This document shows, piece by piece, positions 60,936-64,000 of a stretch of DNA of 64,000 nt (positions are counted from its first letter, which is position 1; each line of letters starts with the position of its first letter). The notes under the pieces were generated by a model. It was not told the DNA's origin and searched no databases. It saw only the letters and a list, made by a program, of their open reading frames with translations. Source of the DNA: Paraburkholderia dilworthii. Its GTDB lineage: Bacteria; Pseudomonadota; Gammaproteobacteria; Burkholderiales; Burkholderiaceae. The position numbers were made by a program, and so were the translations under genes. The stretch covers positions 1-64,000 of the forward strand of contig NZ_AWZT01000019.1 of NCBI RefSeq assembly GCF_000472525.1, in the 5' to 3' direction.

Positions 60936-61677
60936 CTTTGAGTCCTCCCGGTCGCTGATCTTTGAGGTTCTCCGGAATGCCCGGAAAGCGAATGCCCGAT
61001 GCTGCTTCGAGTTCGTGAATCGTTCTGATTTCATAGCGATTCGTGGACACATTGTCGACCACGACCGCAAACGCAAGTTGCCGCGAAGGCACGTAGACGA
61101 CCTTGAACAACTGCGTTGGCACGAACACGCGCGTGGGTCCGATAGTCTGCAGTTGCTGGCCGCTGAACATCGGACCGGTGACGACGTACGTGTCGTCATA
61201 TGCCATTGCGATTTTACGCACCGACGTTTCGATGCGTGCCCACAATCGCTGATTGTTCTCGCGATTTTGCGGCACGACGTTCGCGAGTGAAAACGATTGC
61301 TCCATTGCTTGCGCGTTCCAGCGATTGCCCGCGGGGCTCATATGTCCGCGATCGAAGCCGCTGCGTTTGTAATCGGCGAGCGTCGCGCCTTCGCCGTCGG
61401 GCAAGCGCGTGTCTTCGAAGAACTTGTTGGTGCGCACCATGTCTTTGGCGGCTTCGATATGGTCGCGCGTCAGATGTTCGGCGGACCACAACGGACCGTG
61501 CGTAATGCCCGAATGCATGACGGCGAAATCGCTATAGCACAGCATGCGCGTCTTCGGCGCCATCTTCTGATTGGTCAGAAGCGGCCATTGCGCATTCGGA
61601 GTGAACTGGGTGCAGGAAGGCGCCGCAGTTGCGTGAGCGGCAACCGCAACGAGCAGACAGGTGAGCCACTTCTTCAT
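60928..61677 (-). CDS. Secreted DNA/RNA non-specific endonuclease
   Basis: 249 residues. Signal peptide (MKKWLTCLLVAVAAHATAA). The catalytic DRGH motif is in FDRGHMSPAGNRW, followed by the metal-site Asn in NVVPQNRENNQ, as in Serratia nuclease and NUC1 family. It should cut DNA and RNA in the periplasm or outside. Co-translated with a small unknown protein. Confidence 0.93.
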   Translation of the reverse strand: MKKWLTCLLVAVAAHATAAPSCTQFTPNAQWPLLTNQKMAPKTRMLCYSDFAVMHSGITHGPLWSAEHLTRDHIEAAKDMVRTNKFFEDTRLPDGEGATLADYKRSGFDRGHMSPAGNRWNAQAMEQSFSLANVVPQNRENNQRLWARIETSVRKIAMAYDDTYVVTGPMFSGQQLQTIGPTRVFVPTQLFKVVYVPSRQLAFAVVVDNVSTNRYEIRTIHELEAASGIRFPGIPENLKDQRPGGLKGV

Positions 61678-61836
61678 GGGTTAATCGGTGAAAATAGAGG
61701 GGCGCAAAGTATAGCGTTGAGCGCGGCTATTGAGCGATGTAAAACGCGTGGGAGAGCGTAGCGAATCACAGCAATGTGACGCTTGCGAGCGCAAGCGGGC
61801 ACATGGTGCGATGTCGCGGCGGCAAATGCGAGAGCA

Positions 61837-61863
61837 AAAAAATGGGCCGCCTTGCAGCGGCCC
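61837..61863 (-). terminator. Intrinsic terminator hairpin
   Basis: Stem GGGCCGC with GCGGCCC and a six-base loop; on the minus strand followed by a T-run. It could end the minus-strand hypothetical gene at 62.04 kb. Confidence 0.8.
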
Positions 61864-61980
61864 GAATGCGTGGATTTCCGAATCTACGCGCGCAAACTTA
61901 AGGCGAGCTTAAATGCATGTGTCGCGGAAGTTGGCCCGTTAGAGGCTAAGGCGGACATTGCAACCCTGCGGGCAAAACGA

Positions 61981-62014
61981 TCCCACGCGGGCGCCTTGCA
62001 ACGCGCGCGTGGGA
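61981..62014. repeat. Inverted repeat after hypothetical gene
   Basis: TCCCACGCG and CGCGTGGGA, 16 bases apart, just beyond the stop of the minus-strand gene. Possible secondary terminator or RNA stem. Confidence 0.5.
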
Positions 62015-62043
62015 ATTTCGACCGAGCAGGAAAGATGCTGGAA

Positions 62044-62403
62044 TTAATTGCCGAAGACGCTGTTTTCGGCGTGCACGTTTTGACGATCGACAGCTTGCAA
62101 ACGCCAGAAGCCGCTCGTCGGCGCGCGGTTGCGCACGGCGGTCCAAGCGGCGTCGCCTTGCGCCGCGCTCACACGCTGCTTACGGTCGACATGCAATCCA
62201 CGCAGCGTGCACAACGGCGCGTCCGCACTAGGCGCGCACAGTGTCGTCACGCCGTCTTCGTCGCGTAACTCGCCCCACGGGGGGAGATCGATCCCTTGAT
62301 GCGCTTCCCTCGACCACCGGCGTTGTTCGGTGTCGAGCCATAGCACAGCGTAGTCGTGACTGACGGTGGGATCGGAACCGTTGATGAGGATGGTTAGGCG
62401 CAT
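62044..62403 (-). CDS. Hypothetical protein
   Basis: 119 residues from MRLTILINGSDP; a Met five codons upstream also exists. Contains YAVLWLDTEQRRW and LCTLRGLHVDRKQ. Soluble, no signal peptide, no recognised family. Divergent from the DUF4410-like gene. Confidence 0.65.
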   Translation of the reverse strand: MRLTILINGSDPTVSHDYAVLWLDTEQRRWSREAHQGIDLPPWGELRDEDGVTTLCAPSADAPLCTLRGLHVDRKQRVSAAQGDAAWTAVRNRAPTSGFWRLQAVDRQNVHAENSVFGN

Positions 62404-62609
62404 ATCAGTTCCGTGCAAAGTACTCAGAATTGCCTTAATAGTCTATGTCGCGGCGCCGGTTATTCAAGGCAAAAGCTAAGAGTCGTGCACGAAAAAAACG
62501 GACGCGAAAAATGCGCGGCTGTACCATGATTGCGTCGCTGGCTGGCCTTCGCTTTCCACCGCGCGATGTTGCTCATTCGTTGTCCGTGCACCGTTTATGG
62601 AGACGTGCC

Positions 62610-63284
62610 ATGCAGCATCGATTTCTGCGTTTTCTCGCGTTGACCGCGTATATCGGCGTGGCGCCTGTGACTGGTTTCGCGGCAGATAGTGCGCCGTTTG
62701 CCGCGCCGGCACCGGTCGTCTACGTATCGGACTTCGAACTGGACGTCGCGAACGTCGCGCCGGACAGCGGACCCGGTCAACGCGTGCGCCGTCTGCGTGG
62801 TTTGCTGCCGAGCGGGCCCGGGCCGTTGGGACACGACACGAATCCGCAGGAGCATGCAAAGAACATCGTCGACGAAATGGCAGAGGCGCTCACCGCGGAT
62901 CTGCGCAAAGGCGGCGTCGACGCGCGGCGCACCGCGTCTGGCCAGACTTTGCCAGCCACGGGCTGGCAAGTGCGCGGCGTGTTTTTGAGTGTCGACGACG
63001 GCAACCGTCTGCGGCGCGCGATGGTCGGTCTCGGCGCCGGTCAGAACGACATCCAGGTCGCGGTCTCGTGCGACAGTCTCGCGTCGGCGAATTTGCCGCC
63101 GCTCTATGAAGCCGTGGAAGAGGCCGACAGCAAGCACGCGCCCGGCGCTGCCATCAAGCTCAATCCCTACGTGATCGCAGCGAAGTTCGTGATGGCAAGC
63201 GGCGACGAGAAGAAGACGATCAGGAAAACGGCTCAACAGATTTCCGATGCCGTAATCGCCCGGCTTCACGCCGCCGCGCAGTGA
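62610..63284 (+). CDS. DUF4410-like secreted protein
   Basis: 224 residues from MQHRFLRF, with GGAG upstream and a signal peptide ending near VTGFA. The mature part (VVYVSDFELDVANV, then EMAEALTADLRKGGVDARR and WQVRGVFLSVDDGNRLRRAMVGLGAGQNDIQVAV) matches the DUF4410 group of envelope proteins. Function unknown. The longer upstream frame is basic and not needed. Confidence 0.82.
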   Translation: MQHRFLRFLALTAYIGVAPVTGFAADSAPFAAPAPVVYVSDFELDVANVAPDSGPGQRVRRLRGLLPSGPGPLGHDTNPQEHAKNIVDEMAEALTADLRKGGVDARRTASGQTLPATGWQVRGVFLSVDDGNRLRRAMVGLGAGQNDIQVAVSCDSLASANLPPLYEAVEEADSKHAPGAAIKLNPYVIAAKFVMASGDEKKTIRKTAQQISDAVIARLHAAAQ

Positions 63285-63287
63285 TCG

Positions 63288-64000
63288 TCAGGCGAGGTCC
63301 AGCGGCGCCGTCAGATCGCCAAGCGGCGCTAGACCGTTGCTTGCGAATGCGCGATCGCGCGCCACGACGCCGTCGAGCGGCGCGAGTCCATGCACGCGCG
63401 TGATCAGGCGAAGAATCGAGTTCGTGTCGTACACGGTGTGATCGACATAGCCTTTTTTGGCGAGCGGTGAAATCACCAGCGCCGGAATCCGCGAGCCTGG
63501 ACCCCAGCGGTCGCCTTTAGGCGGTGCGACCGGATCCCACCAGCCGCCGTTTTCGTCGACGGTGACGATCACAATCGTATTCGCCCATTGCGGACCGCGC
63601 TGAATATGCTCGATCACGCGTGAGATGTGCCGGTCGCCCGATTCGACGTCCGCGTAGCCGGCGTGCATGTTCAGGTCGCCCTGCGGCTTGTAGAACGTGA
63701 CGGCGGGCAAACGTCCGGCGTCGATGTCGGCGATCAGGCGGTTGGTCGACGCGTCGTTGCCGAGGCCCGCATCGCGCAGATACTTGCGTCGCGCGGCCGT
63801 GCCGGGTGCGTAGTTGGCGAAATAGTTGAACGGCTGATGGTGATACTGGAAGTCGGGCACGGCGCCGGTGTCCTGATGCTCCAACGCGTATTGCCAGGCG
63901 CCGCTGTACCACGCCCAATCGACTCCCTTGTCCGTCAGACGGTCGCCGATCGTCGCGTAGTTTTGCGGCGGCAGCACGCGCGGATTCGACGCGTCGGCAA
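63288..64000 (-). CDS. Phospholipase C/acid phosphatase family protein (C-terminal part)
   Basis: The frame stays open to the window edge, so only the C-terminal 237 residues are seen. The phosphoesterase family features are KPQGDLNMHAGYADVESGDRHI, VTVDENGGWWDPVAPP and GPGSRIPALVISPLAKKGYVDHT, including metal-binding Asp/Glu/His. It is similar to AcpA-type acid phosphatases and phospholipases C, usually exported. N-terminus lies outside. Confidence 0.9.
   Translation of the reverse strand, partial: ADASNPRVLPPQNYATIGDRLTDKGVDWAWYSGAWQYALEHQDTGAVPDFQYHHQPFNYFANYAPGTAARRKYLRDAGLGNDASTNRLIADIDAGRLPAVTFYKPQGDLNMHAGYADVESGDRHISRVIEHIQRGPQWANTIVIVTVDENGGWWDPVAPPKGDRWGPGSRIPALVISPLAKKGYVDHTVYDTNSILRLITRVHGLAPLDGVVARDRAFASNGLAPLGDLTAPLDLA

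Larger units (their letters stand above)
61678..62043. other. Intergenic region with two hairpins
   Basis: About 370 bp. It holds the hairpin terminators at 61844 and 61981 and the nuclease promoter region. No gene supported. Confidence 0.6.

Overview
The window comes from a GC-rich beta-proteobacterium of the Burkholderia/Paraburkholderia group. It appears to be the replication-origin region of a secondary chromosome (chromid) or megaplasmid. The evidence is a plasmid-type Rep_3 initiator beside an iteron array (about 24.2-27.0 kb), a parA-parB pair (27.1-28.9 kb), and four near-palindromic parS-like sites with the core TTTATGCGCATAAA (28.2-29.6 kb). Codon usage, gene content (kbl-tdh, ACS-family transporter, hopanoid cluster, many chemotaxis-like and c-di-GMP proteins) and long GC-rich genes fit the same group. 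The species call is an inference.

Layout. 0-0.7 kb holds no convincing gene. 0.7-7.4 kb is catabolic and regulatory: an MFS transporter, HMG-CoA lyase and CoA transferase on one strand, with a LysR regulator beside them, then a GlxA-type AraC regulator and an SDR. 7.4-8.05 kb is an outlying cluster of iteron-like repeats. 8.06-12.16 kb is a four-gene signalling operon (Hpt-type kinase, short methyl-accepting protein, CheX-like phosphatase, CheY). A two-HKD phospholipase D-like protein follows, then a second repeat cluster (14.2-14.5 kb) and a CHASE3-GGDEF cyclase. 16-22.4 kb has an outer-membrane protein, a DUF1348 protein with a TetR regulator, YceI, threonine catabolism (kbl-tdh) with a divergent XRE-cupin regulator, and an unknown gene behind a strong LexA box.

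Origin module, 22.6-29.6 kb: a KfrA-like coiled-coil protein with a C-terminal zinc ribbon, about 1.8 kb of non-coding DNA carrying some 19 direct iterons, repA, then parB and parA in the opposite orientation, then the parS field. Iteron-like 17-mers of the form GGTGAG-N6-CGGGA also occur in three outlying clusters to the left. All of those are in reverse orientation and all lie between convergent genes. One perfect copy sits inside the hpnD gene at 40.56 kb. A regular triplet of DnaA boxes lies at 32.8 kb.

29.8-40 kb is mixed: ArsC, DUF1272, an ECF sigma factor with an overlapping zinc-finger anti-sigma factor, a 43-residue secreted peptide that ordinary gene calling may miss, an FMN reductase, a general-stress protein, a hybrid histidine kinase broken by one in-frame amber codon, and a CheY-CheC-diguanylate cyclase operon. 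40.1-55.4 kb is a large hopanoid locus: hpnD-hpnE-shc-hpnG, then mlaA-hpnN, hpnM, ispH-hpnH, hpnB and hpnA. Together these make squalene, cyclise it, extend and decorate the hopanoid, and probably move it to the outer membrane. hpnC is not in the window. 55.5-64 kb carries unlinked housekeeping and secreted functions: acylphosphatase, EgtD, RarD, a Mpo1-like membrane protein, a Crp/Fnr regulator, a secreted nuclease, a DUF4410-like protein, and the C-terminal part of a phospholipase C/acid phosphatase cut by the window edge.
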